From Adiantum capillus-veneris (lineage: Eukaryota; Streptophyta; Polypodiopsida; Polypodiales; Pteridaceae), in assembly GCA_014529385.2 (NCBI GenBank), contig CM043966.1, positions 94,003,087 through 94,067,086 of the forward strand: a stretch of DNA of 64,000 nt, given 5' to 3'. The notes under the pieces were generated by a model. It had not been told where the DNA came from. It saw nothing but the letters and a program-made list of their open reading frames with translations, and searched no databases. This document shows positions 56,456-64,000 of the stretch, in pieces; position 1 is the first letter of the stretch, and each line of letters opens with the position of its first letter. A program made the translations under genes and the position numbers.

Positions 56456-59356
56456 AAGGTTGTGTATGCCAAAGCCCAACGAATACCTACCAATGGAAGC
56501 AGTGGAGTCTATGATGGTCCAGCGGTAGTTAAAGAGATAGAATTAGCAGAACCAGATGAGGAGTCTAAACCAGTCTTTATTACTCAAGACCTTACCGAAA
56601 CTGAAGAGGCTGTACTTAAGGAGCTCCTCAAGGAATACAAGGATATCTTTGCTTGGACATATCATGACATGAAGGGCGTTCCACCTTTTGTGGTGCAACA
56701 TACAATTCCCATGATCAACACTGCTAAACCCGTCCAAACACGACCCTATCCAATGAATCCTAAGTACGCCAAAATTGTACAAGAGGAGATTGAAAAACTT
56801 ATCCAATGTGGATTCATATACCCTATTGAGCACTCAGAATGGGTTTCTCCAATAGTCATTGTGCCAAAAAAGAATGGGAAACTAAGAGTGTGCGTGGACC
56901 TCAAGAAAGTTAATGCAGCCACTAGGAGAGATCATTATCCCTTGCCATATTCAGAACGTGTGCTTGAAAGAGTTGCGGGCAAGGAAGCTTATAGCTTTTT
57001 AGATGGGTACTCTGGTTACAATCAAATCACAATTGCATTAGAGGACCAAGCTAAAACTGCTTTTATCACAGAGTTTGGAGTGTTTGCATTTCGTGTTATG
57101 GCTTTTGTCTTAACAAATGCCCCTGCTACATTCCAACGATTAATAAACACTGCGTTTAAAGAATTTCTAAGGGAGTTTTGTGAAGCTTTCCTAGACGACC
57201 TTTGTGTTTATTCTTCTTGGGAGAAGCATTTGTTATATCTACGAAAAATATTTGAAAGGTGCAGATTTTATCGCATCTCATTGAACCCTTTCAAATGCCA
57301 ATTTTGGGTTAAGCATGGAGTCATTCTAGGGCATATAGTGTCCAAGAACGGGATATCCACAGATGACAGTAAGATTAAAGCCATTGCCAATTTGCCACCA
57401 CCTACTAACTATAAAGGGGTTCAAAGATTTATGGGCCATGTTGGTTATTATCGAAGGTTTATTTTAAACTTTGTCAAGATAGCGCGTCCATTGTACAAGC
57501 TTCTTATCGAGTTTCACTGGACGGAAGAATGTCATCAATCTTATGAGTTATTAAAGAAGGCCCTAACAAGTGCTCCAATCCTGCGAACACCTGATTGGAA
57601 TGTACCTTTTCATGTGCATATTGATGCATCAAATTTTGCTATTGGGTGTGTTCTAACTCAACCAGGAGAACATAAATTGGACTACCCTATTAGCTTTGCA
57701 AGTCGCCAATTAAATGATGTCGAGATGAACTACACTACTACAGAGCACGAAGGTCTAGCTATGATTTACACAGTAAAAAAATTTCGCTATTACCTTCTTG
57801 CTACCAAGTTTGTGTTTTATGTTGATCATCAAGCATTGCTATATTTGGTAAACAAGCCGTGTTCCACAGGTCGAATTACACGATGGTTGTTAATTCTTCT
57901 TGAGTTTGACTTCACCGTTGTTGTGAGGCCTGGGAGGAAACATGTCATGGCGGATCATTTATCTCGTATCCCTAATGGCGAAGCTCCTACGGGGGTTGAT
58001 GATGAATTGCTTGATACTCCTTTGTTCATTGTTGAGACAATGCCTGAATGGAGTGAAAAGATTGTTAACTTCTTAGTTAATGGTTTTTCACCCAAAGAGC
58101 TGCGAAAAGATATAGCTCGAAAATTAATCAAGGAATGCGAACCCTATTGCTTACTGGTTGGAACTCTCTATAAGAGAGGAAAAGATGATGTTCTTAAACG
58201 TTGTGCCCGCGAGGATGAGTATTTATATATTCTACAAGAGGCACACATGGGCGTAGCTAGTGGTCACTTTTCAGGAAAGTTGACTGGCCGAAAGATCTTA
58301 CAGTCAGGCTATTGGTGGCCCACTCTGTTTAAGGATGCATCACTTTTTGCAAAGGGATGTGATGAATGCCAACGCTTCAAGAAGCCACAAAGAAGTGATA
58401 GGATGCCTCTACATCCCATCAAGGTAACCCAACCATTTGAAAAGTGGGGCTTAGACTTTGTAGGACCGATTAGTCCGGGTGCACGTAACACGCAATCACG
58501 ATATATCATTGTGGCTATCGACTATGTAACCAAATGGGCTGAAGCAAAAGCAACACGAAAGGCGGATGCAAAAACAACAGCTAAGTTCCTCTTTGAGAAC
58601 ATTATCACACGTTTTGGATGCCCCTTTGAACTTGTGAGTGACAATGGAACTCATTTTATAAATGAAGTAATAAAAGAACTCACATCAAACTTCATGATAT
58701 CTCACCACAAGTCTACACCCTATTATCCCCAAGCAAATGGCCAAGCTGAGAGTACCAACAAAACTCTCATCTCCATTTTGACAAAGACAGTCGAGGCTCA
58801 TCGCACTGATTGGGACCTAAAGCTTACATCAGCTTTATGGGCTTATCGTATTGCGTATAAAGTTACTATTAATTGCACACCGTTTAAGATGGTGTATGGC
58901 CAAGAAGCAGTTATGCCATGGGAGTTTGTCATTCCTAGTCTTCGAGTAGCTTCTCAAGAAGGTTGGGATGGTAACCCCTTAGTTGAGCGATTATATATCC
59001 TGGAAAGGCTAGATGAAGAGAGGCAATTAGCTGTGCAAAATGCTCTAGTGGAGAAGGATACGAGAAATAAGTGGTTCGATAGCCATTTAAAGCATAAATA
59101 CATCAAGGTTGGTGATAAAGTTCTTATGTACGGGGTACGTAATGAAAAGAAGAAATTGAAATACGCTGGTAAGGGACCATATCGAGTGTGTGAAATTACC
59201 CCGCAAGGTACCATTCGTGTGGAGACTCTAGATGGAGTTGAAACCATTGGATTCCTTAATGGGAGTAAATTCAAAAGATATTATGATCCTCTAAGCCAGG
59301 AAGAGTTGCAAGCCATCCATCAAAAGAAGGCTGCCAAGGAACAAGCAGAGCTTTAA
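56456..59356 (+). CDS. pol: GYP-A pol: RT, RNase H, integrase (about 964 codons)
   Basis: The frame is continuous with the preceding ORF through one TGA. RT (residues about 90-290) shows YPLPYSERVLERV, FLDGYSGYNQI and the catalytic FLDD near 57190; the usual MPFGL is VMAFVL here. RNase H (about 385-510) has HIDASNFAIG and ends before the HHCC module (EAHMG, GHFSG, CDECQR). The integrase core has D in GLDFVGP, D in VSDNGTHF and E in QAESTNK. The GPY/F module (GKGPYRV) lies near 59172. The frame stops at TAA 59354-59356, where GYP-E has lysine, then continues open to 60679. This is the only copy in the window with all pol catalytic motifs. Confidence 0.93.
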   Translation, partial: KVVYAKAQRIPTNGSSGVYDGPAVVKEIELAEPDEESKPVFITQDLTETEEAVLKELLKEYKDIFAWTYHDMKGVPPFVVQHTIPMINTAKPVQTRPYPMNPKYAKIVQEEIEKLIQCGFIYPIEHSEWVSPIVIVPKKNGKLRVCVDLKKVNAATRRDHYPLPYSERVLERVAGKEAYSFLDGYSGYNQITIALEDQAKTAFITEFGVFAFRVMAFVLTNAPATFQRLINTAFKEFLREFCEAFLDDLCVYSSWEKHLLYLRKIFERCRFYRISLNPFKCQFWVKHGVILGHIVSKNGISTDDSKIKAIANLPPPTNYKGVQRFMGHVGYYRRFILNFVKIARPLYKLLIEFHWTEECHQSYELLKKALTSAPILRTPDWNVPFHVHIDASNFAIGCVLTQPGEHKLDYPISFASRQLNDVEMNYTTTEHEGLAMIYTVKKFRYYLLATKFVFYVDHQALLYLVNKPCSTGRITRWLLILLEFDFTVVVRPGRKHVMADHLSRIPNGEAPTGVDDELLDTPLFIVETMPEWSEKIVNFLVNGFSPKELRKDIARKLIKECEPYCLLVGTLYKRGKDDVLKRCAREDEYLYILQEAHMGVASGHFSGKLTGRKILQSGYWWPTLFKDASLFAKGCDECQRFKKPQRSDRMPLHPIKVTQPFEKWGLDFVGPISPGARNTQSRYIIVAIDYVTKWAEAKATRKADAKTTAKFLFENIITRFGCPFELVSDNGTHFINEVIKELTSNFMISHHKSTPYYPQANGQAESTNKTLISILTKTVEAHRTDWDLKLTSALWAYRIAYKVTINCTPFKMVYGQEAVMPWEFVIPSLRVASQEGWDGNPLVERLYILERLDEERQLAVQNALVEKDTRNKWFDSHLKHKYIKVGDKVLMYGVRNEKKKLKYAGKGPYRVCEITPQGTIRVETLDGVETIGFLNGSKFKRYYDPLSQEELQAIHQKKAAKEQAEL

Positions 59357-60679
59357 AAAATCCAAGCAAGAGTTGAGGCTCGAGAACGACAACAACGTCT
59401 TAGACGCCAACGAGAGGCTAATCTGGGAATCACGCAAGCATTTTTTGAGGACACAGATGACGACTCATTAGAATCTGAGCCACCCCTACGATACCCAATT
59501 GAGCTAAATAGCCCCTATGGGAAAGTACTATACAATGCCTTATTAGATACGGGAGCTAAACACAATTTGTTATCCTATGGAGTTTGGTGTCAATTAGGGA
59601 AACCGACCCTATCCCCGAGTACGATGCAAGTCAAGGGCATTAATAAAAAGAAAACTGCTATTCTTGGAGTCCTTCAGACCCCTGTTGTCTATGACAATGG
59701 AAGCATAGTGCAGAGGTTTCTAGTCATGCCCGCGGGAGCTATGGAAGGCAACGTAAACCAGGGACGCACGTGGATGTTGGCAACCAAATGCACTATTGAT
59801 TGGGATACTGGTAGTGTCACGACACGACCACCGACTCTTACCCCTATCATTCAAGCAAAGTCACCTACGTTGCAAACTCTAGCAAAGTTGAAGGATAGCC
59901 AACATTCACAAGCCAAGGTGGTTAACTCGTCTTTGCCGGCTACCCATGAACCTAGCACTTCAACACTTGTAGTTGCAGCAAGTAGTAATATTGCAAGTAC
60001 TCAACCTGCACGACCTAAGAGTACATATCAATGGGTCCCCAAGGCCTTACTTCCAACTGCCTCAACCCTCCCATCCATTCCAAGAAAAAATTTCCCCGGA
60101 AAACCAAGAGCGCGCCCTAGGAGAGTCAAGACCAAATCACGATGGATTCCAAAACAACTATTAGAAGCCCAAGGCTACTATGATGGAAATGAGCAAATTT
60201 GGGTACCTAAACGTAAAATGTGTCCTTCCCTATCGACAACAAACCCATATGAGTCAAACAGTGTAACGCTAAAGCCAATGGCAGACCGTGGGAAGGGAAA
60301 TATCACAGAATGCTACACCCCTAGTCCAGAGCTAGTTTGGGCTCCAAGGAAAAACCAATTTATTCCACCTAGCTCAGGAAGGGGGGAGTTCCATGAAGCT
60401 TTTAGCTCCTCATGTAATACATCCATAGAGGTAAAAGCTTCTACACAGCCTCCACCTACAATAGTGGACCTCCATGAAGCTACAAAGGAATCCACACCTT
60501 CCAGTGTTCAAGAATCACCTAATGAACCACTTCAAGTTCGATCCTGGGAGAGTACCTTACCACCCTTGCAACTCGACAAGGCACCTAAGGTAATAGAAAA
60601 CTACTGGCAAAAATCTTCACCTATAACAACTTGGAACAACTGGTTTCAAAGGGTGACGACATCATTTCAAACGATATGA
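59357..60679 (+). CDS. GYP-A protease 2 plus WxPK region (C-terminal extension of pol)
   Basis: The region is in frame with pol after one TAA. A charged linker leads into a second retropepsin-like domain: YGKVLYNALLDTGAKHNLLS with DTGA at 59546-59557, VKGINKKKTAILGVLQTP, FLVMP, and GRTWMLATKCTIDWDTG, which aligns with the retropepsin C-terminal GMDWL/IDW segment. After about 80 low-complexity residues come YQWVPKALL, SRWIPKQLLEAQGYYDG, IWVPKRK and LVWAPRK, then a Ser/Pro-rich tail ending WNNWFQRV. GYP-E and GYP-D have the same order, so this is a family trait. No ATG at the front; it depends on readthrough or was fused to pol before the nonsense change. Confidence 0.85.
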   Translation, partial: KIQARVEARERQQRLRRQREANLGITQAFFEDTDDDSLESEPPLRYPIELNSPYGKVLYNALLDTGAKHNLLSYGVWCQLGKPTLSPSTMQVKGINKKKTAILGVLQTPVVYDNGSIVQRFLVMPAGAMEGNVNQGRTWMLATKCTIDWDTGSVTTRPPTLTPIIQAKSPTLQTLAKLKDSQHSQAKVVNSSLPATHEPSTSTLVVAASSNIASTQPARPKSTYQWVPKALLPTASTLPSIPRKNFPGKPRARPRRVKTKSRWIPKQLLEAQGYYDGNEQIWVPKRKMCPSLSTTNPYESNSVTLKPMADRGKGNITECYTPSPELVWAPRKNQFIPPSSGRGEFHEAFSSSCNTSIEVKASTQPPPTIVDLHEATKESTPSSVQESPNEPLQVRSWESTLPPLQLDKAPKVIENYWQKSSPITTWNNWFQRVTTSFQTI

Positions 60680-60686
60680 TCTACCC

Positions 60687-60700
60687 AAGGAAGGGGGGAG
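60687..60700 (+). other. Internal polypurine tract-like sequence of GYP-A
   Basis: AAGGAAGGGGGGAG just after the pol stop nearly copies the 3' polypurine tract (AGGAAGGGGGGCA, 62709-62721). Another such tract lies at 60376-60388. Equivalents occur in GYP-2, GYP-D and GYP-E. Confidence 0.6.
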
Positions 60701-60779
60701 TGTTTGTGGACATCCATTATTCACTTGCTTCCCTCTCAACCTTTCTCCCTGACCTCTTAATCTCCAATCTTAGGGAATG

Positions 60780-60790
60780 TATATATAAAG
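60780..60790 (+). promoter_or_regulatory. Possible internal TATA box upstream of ORF3
   Basis: TATATATAAAG lies about 140 bp before the ORF3 ATG. The same motif sits at the equivalent place in GYP-E (23589-23581) and, slightly changed, in GYP-2 (4001-4010). It could give a separate ORF3 transcript. Confidence 0.45.
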
Positions 60791-60926
60791 CCTTATACTC
60801 ACAAAAACAAGATAAAAAAGTAAAAGAGCAAGAGCCATAACACAAAATCATAAAAACAAATTATGCACAAGAACACGACCCTTGTAATATTTGCACTCTA
60901 ACCATCATCTATTTGCGTGTACAGAT

Positions 60927-61349
60927 ATGGCTACTACGCTAGAGTCATCCACTCCTGCCTTGGGTGAGAGGTACCCTCGTTACTTTTCACAAATATTTCA
61001 CATGGTCTTTCCAGTGCTTGCATGTGAATGGGATTTGATAGGTACGCTAGCATGTGAGAGGAATTTTGAGGAGTTAGAATGGCCGATACGTCTCTTGACC
61101 ACGTCTGATCCATACTTAGTAGAGAGCGTTTCTCCCATTGCACAAGCCTACCCTTTTGACCAAGATGACTATAGGTGTCTAGTGACCTTCTTAGTAAACA
61201 TGGGCACCTATGATGAAGAAGAAAATTTACAGGACTACACGGATGGCACATATGGTCTCATGGATGATGACTTTGTTTATCTCGACGACAAGGATAGGGG
61301 TTTAGCCTTAGGGTTTCCCCCCAACCTCTACAATATCCTATTCCCTTGA
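60927..61349 (+). CDS. GYP-A ORF3, 140 aa, unknown function
   Basis: The first in-frame ATG is at 60927 (MATTLESST). The ORF is intact. The protein is acidic and has no signal peptide or clear transmembrane segment. Conserved blocks are YPRYFSQIFHMVF, CEWDLIG, ACERNFEELEW, TTSDPYLVE, YPFDQDDY and FVYLDD-DRGLALG. It is about 94% identical to the GYP-E protein, and a much more diverged GYP-D copy keeps the same blocks. Position after pol and before the LTR is where plant retroelements sometimes carry accessory or envelope-like ORFs, but nothing here resembles an envelope. The sequence tgcgtgtacag just before the ATG could be a splice acceptor. Confidence 0.82.
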   Translation: MATTLESSTPALGERYPRYFSQIFHMVFPVLACEWDLIGTLACERNFEELEWPIRLLTTSDPYLVESVSPIAQAYPFDQDDYRCLVTFLVNMGTYDEEENLQDYTDGTYGLMDDDFVYLDDKDRGLALGFPPNLYNILFP

Positions 61350-62708
61350 CTCTCTAGGGGAGTGCAAATAATTAGGTTAGGGTTCCTTATGTTTTTTGTT
61401 GTGTTCAATAAGTGTTGGTACCTTTTCCCACTAATGTGCCCCCTAGAGGTATTCCTTTTGTTTCCTAGTGTGTACAGGAGCGTGTTGCTATTGATAGGAT
61501 TTGGACCTTCATGGAATCTTTATCTCGACTCACTCTTCCAATCAAGCGCGACCATCGACACAAACAGGTGTTTCTTGTCCATTAGCATTGCCTCTTATCT
61601 TTTTTGCATCTATGATTGTCTGCTTTAATTGTGATTGGTAGCCTAATATTCACCGCATTTGCTTAGTATCAAACATTTAATTCAATGTAATTTTTTGTCA
61701 TAATCACTTGTCTAGGTTTAAAAATCAAGCAGTCCGACTAAGCTAGTTTGACCAAGTTAGGTGTTAGAGATCTTCTCTTAATACCATGGGGAATGCCTTC
61801 CTAATAATCAATGGTTACTTAGGTTCTTAATCCGATTTAGGCAGCATTGTGTGAAATGTACTAGGGCTTTCTAGTGGGCTTGACCCTATTGACCTTTCGC
61901 TTAAGTATTATAAAGGGAGTTTACTAGTGTGATGAGCTTGGGGAGGTGTATCAGTGTTATATGACCCCCCAAAGTTACAAAATTAAAATGCTGAAAATGA
62001 ACAAACAAAAAATCAAAGTGCCACACTGTAAAATCTTAAGCTGGAAGAGAAATTTCAGCTTGATTTGGTACTTCACTCACATGTATTGCCTATGGTACTA
62101 GAGCCCTAGAGGTTCCCAATGTGGGCGCTTTTCCTTAAAAAGCAAAAAACCCAAGGCATACAAAATAAGCACACACATCAAATTGAATCACTGTGAAAAG
62201 AATTTGGGGGGTCAAAGAAAGAGTAATCAGTCAGGCGATGATTTCATGAGAAATTCCTTTTATGGTAGCTTAACTACAAGGTCTTCTAGATATAGCCTCT
62301 AGTCAGCCCTCGAACATGAATACTTGGCTCTCGCGATTAAACAACTTAATTGACCACAGAAAATTCAGAAGCTTACCCATGGTATTAATATTCGATCTCT
62401 AGTGCCTTTCGACCGTCAAATTAGCGACCCCAGACTTGTTTAATTTTTTACCTTTACATCTGTTTATACATTTGATTACATTGCAATTTAATGTTCATTG
62501 CTGACAAATTGTTTGAAATTCTTTTACCAATCAATTTGTCTACCTAAAACTGCATATGCTTTTTAATCACTTATGAGAATGCCATTACTGTGCCAATGTT
62601 GTTTGATTTTGCAGTGACTGAAGAAGGCTAAGGACATTCATCTCAAATGCTCTTCCACCTCGACGAACGAGCTTCAACTCAATAGCTTCCGAGGACAGAA
62701 TCTACATC
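61350..62708 (+). other. GYP-A 3' untranslated tail
   Basis: A 1.36-kb tail is well conserved with GYP-E, GYP-2 and GYP-X. A short hydrophobic frame (61389-61628, MFFVVFNKCWYLFPLM at its start) follows ORF3 closely and is also open, though shorter, in GYP-E. I do not call it a gene. Confidence 0.75.
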
Positions 62709-62721
62709 AGGAAGGGGGGCA
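62709..62721 (+). other. GYP-A polypurine tract
   Basis: AGGAAGGGGGGCA directly precedes the 3' LTR; this is the plus-strand priming site. Confidence 0.9.
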
Positions 62722-63296
62722 TGTTAACCCTCACGGCTCACGGACATCCCATCACCTACGACGGACGTGTATTATGTATTTGGTAGAGTCAGGTACCGGG
62801 CTTGTCGGACCAATAGGAAAAGGGTAAGAGTGATCGCCGATGAGAGGCGCACTCTAACTGGGACATTCAAGGGATTAGCTGGCTAAGCATGGGCGCCCAA
62901 GTGTGAATGGGGTGAGTTCATATAAAAGCCAACTAAACCTAAAATTCACTCATTCTCTTATTTGTCCAATAGAAGAGTGCTCTTGCTCCATCTCTATATC
63001 CATCTTCTTCTTCTTCACCTCCTTGTGTGTGTGTGTATGTGTGAGAGAGAGAGAGAGAGTGGGATCGAGCATTGCGGCGGCACGACGGCGGTGAAGCGGT
63101 TGAGCGCGACGTAGCGGCGTCTCCTTCTTCTTCGCGGCGAGGAATCCTCCACGGCAGGAGCATAGAGCGGTGAGTGACACACCATTGCCCTCTTTTGAGC
63201 TTACTAGTTAAGCTAGTTGTGTGCTTGGAGTCGTCTGTGGCTCGCACACAGTGTTAGGCAAGGCCCTTGCTTCGACAGTGCGGCAAGGAGCGCACA
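62722..63296 (+). repeat. GYP-A 3' LTR (575 bp)
   Basis: It begins TGTTAACCCTCAC and ends GCGCACA. It matches the 5' LTR except for scattered substitutions and the shorter (AG)n tract. Confidence 0.95.
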
Positions 63297-63337
63297 ACAC
63301 CTTTCAATAGCTAATGGATTAGCCCACTGTGATGCAT

Positions 63338-63414
<77 letters not shown>

Positions 63415-63561
63415 AAAGGGATGATTCGGTAGGGGGATTGGAATGGAGCGAGCTTTTCTTCTCTTTCCCCCTAGATTTTGTATTCTACCAAAAATGCTCG
63501 CTCAAGAGGCAATTGAAGTTATTGGAGCAAGATTTTGAGAGAGAGCTTATTTTTGTTGTTA

Positions 63562-63614
<53 letters not shown>
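63297..63614. other. Flank of GYP-A with two microsatellites
   Basis: After the target repeat there is a (GA)n array (63343-63412), about 150 bp of unassigned sequence, and a (CT)n array (63567-63614) that directly precedes the LINE fragment. No gene recognised. Confidence 0.6.
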
Positions 63615-63617
<3 letters not shown>

Positions 63618-63783
63618 GTCTATGCATTGATCAATTGGAACAAATGGTACTTGACTTTATGCAAGAAGAAGGCATTGAAGAGGGCAATGCGGTAGTCATG
63701 CTTTTGTTGTATGCTAATGATGTAGTGCTTCTAGCACACACTTTAGAAGATACACAAAAGCTTATGATTGTCCGTGAGAACTT
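63615..63783 (+). pseudogene. LINE-like RT catalytic fragment
   Basis: Translation gives FGLCIDQLEQMVLDFMQEEG, then LLLYANDVVLLAHTLEDTQK. YANDVVLLA is the RT catalytic motif (usually YADD or FADD) with one catalytic aspartate changed to asparagine at 63710-63721. It starts at a (CT)n array and stops abruptly at gypsy gag. It is the part of the RT just upstream of the fragment at 46478-46056. Confidence 0.78.
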
Positions 63784-64000
63784 ATCAAAAATGGAGACTC
63801 CTATGATGAGTCACATGGACCCCACGAACAACAACTTTAGGTTTCCTAGTTTGGCTCAATTTCCTCTCAGAGAAACCGTGATGCCTACTCCAATGATGGA
63901 CCTCACAAAGAATGCACCCATGACCTCTAGGGCTAGTGCAGTACCGCTACCTAGTTTGGCTCAACTTCCTCTCAGAGAAACCGCGACACCTACTCTAGTG
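63784..64000 (+). pseudogene. gag: Gypsy gag fragment (continuation of GYP-F gag)
   Basis: The frame METPMMSHMDP, NNNFRFPSLAQFPLRE and LTKNAPMTSRASAVPLPS matches GYP-E gag from 27250 downward. It begins within a few bases of where GYP-F gag stops at 46498. A short internal duplication repeats LPSLAQ-PLRET (63839-63885 and 63954-64000). The rest lies beyond the window. Confidence 0.8.

Larger units (their letters stand above)
49730..63296 (+). mobile_element. GYP-A: near-complete Ty3/gypsy retrotransposon (13.6 kb)
   Basis: LTRs at 49730-50338 and 62722-63296 are flanked by acact (49725-49729) and acacc (63297-63301), a 5-bp target duplication with one mismatch. Order: LTR, tRNA-Asp PBS, leader, gag, protease 1, RT, RNase H, integrase with GPY/F module, protease 2, WxPK region, ORF3, 1.4-kb tail, polypurine tract, LTR. 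No chromodomain is seen after GPY/F. The tRNA-Asp primer site and missing chromodomain suit a non-chromovirus plant gypsy lineage. gag is badly broken; pol is nearly intact. Confidence 0.96.

Noticed and set aside
59170-59356. A chromodomain at the end of integrase
   Set aside because: After the GPY/F module the sequence becomes a charged linker (KKAAKEQAEL) leading to protease 2. No chromodomain aromatic cage pattern is visible.
60631-60840. An overlapping ORF across the pol stop, open in GYP-A and GYP-E
   Set aside because: The two copies are closely related, the frame overlaps pol and crosses the polypurine tract, and no independent diverged copy supports it.

Overview
The window is a block of nested, mostly decayed retrotransposons from a plant nuclear genome; I recognise no intact host gene. 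The following point to a vascular plant with a large, repeat-rich genome: Ty3/gypsy elements primed by tRNA-Asp, Ty1/copia elements primed by initiator tRNA-Met, a Cassandra-type TRIM whose LTRs carry a 5S rRNA-like segment, and a LINE-like fragment. I cannot place the species; a fern or other non-seed plant is possible but unproven.

Layout. 1-1180: 3' end and LTR of a gypsy copy (GYP-X). 1181-6107: a second, internally deleted gypsy copy (GYP-2) ending in its 3' LTR. 6108-8117 and 14304-14551: gag of an oppositely oriented copy (GYP-B), split by copia COP-C (8118-14303, perfect 5-bp target duplication). 14552-14849: a broken LTR. About 15227-17770: 3' half of another gypsy (GYP-D). 17771-21103: microsatellite-rich DNA without genes. 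21104-29607: GYP-E, a bounded gypsy lacking protease 1, RT and RNase H. 29767-32500: degraded copia COP-J. 32501-34080: COP-I, carrying a MITE-like insert. 34759-43348: COP-H, an RT-less copia-like element with a perfect target duplication and with copia COP-G nested inside it. 44313-46312: a 2-kb LINE-derived inverted repeat. 46498-48571: 5' end of gypsy GYP-F, its LTR holding a TRIM. 49004-49729: copia LTR plus leader (COP-L). 49730-63296: GYP-A, the most complete gypsy (13.6 kb). 63615-64000: a LINE RT piece fused to gypsy gag.

The gypsy family (A, E, D, 2, B, F, X) is the main content. Comparing copies gives the order LTR, tRNA-Asp primer site, gag with three zinc knuckles, protease 1, RT, RNase H, integrase with GPY/F module, a second complete retropepsin-like domain, a W-V/I-P-K repeat region, a separate 140-codon ORF3, a 1.4-kb untranslated tail, polypurine tract, LTR. 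The second protease, the WxPK region and ORF3 are the most unusual coding content and recur in several copies.

Two structural results stand out. The junctions at about 46.5 kb and 63.78 kb are reciprocal: inverting the 17.3 kb between them rejoins one gag and one LINE, so the window appears to carry an inversion (or a misassembly). The LINE 3' end also forms a palindrome with arms near 1 kb and a loop of about 50 bp.
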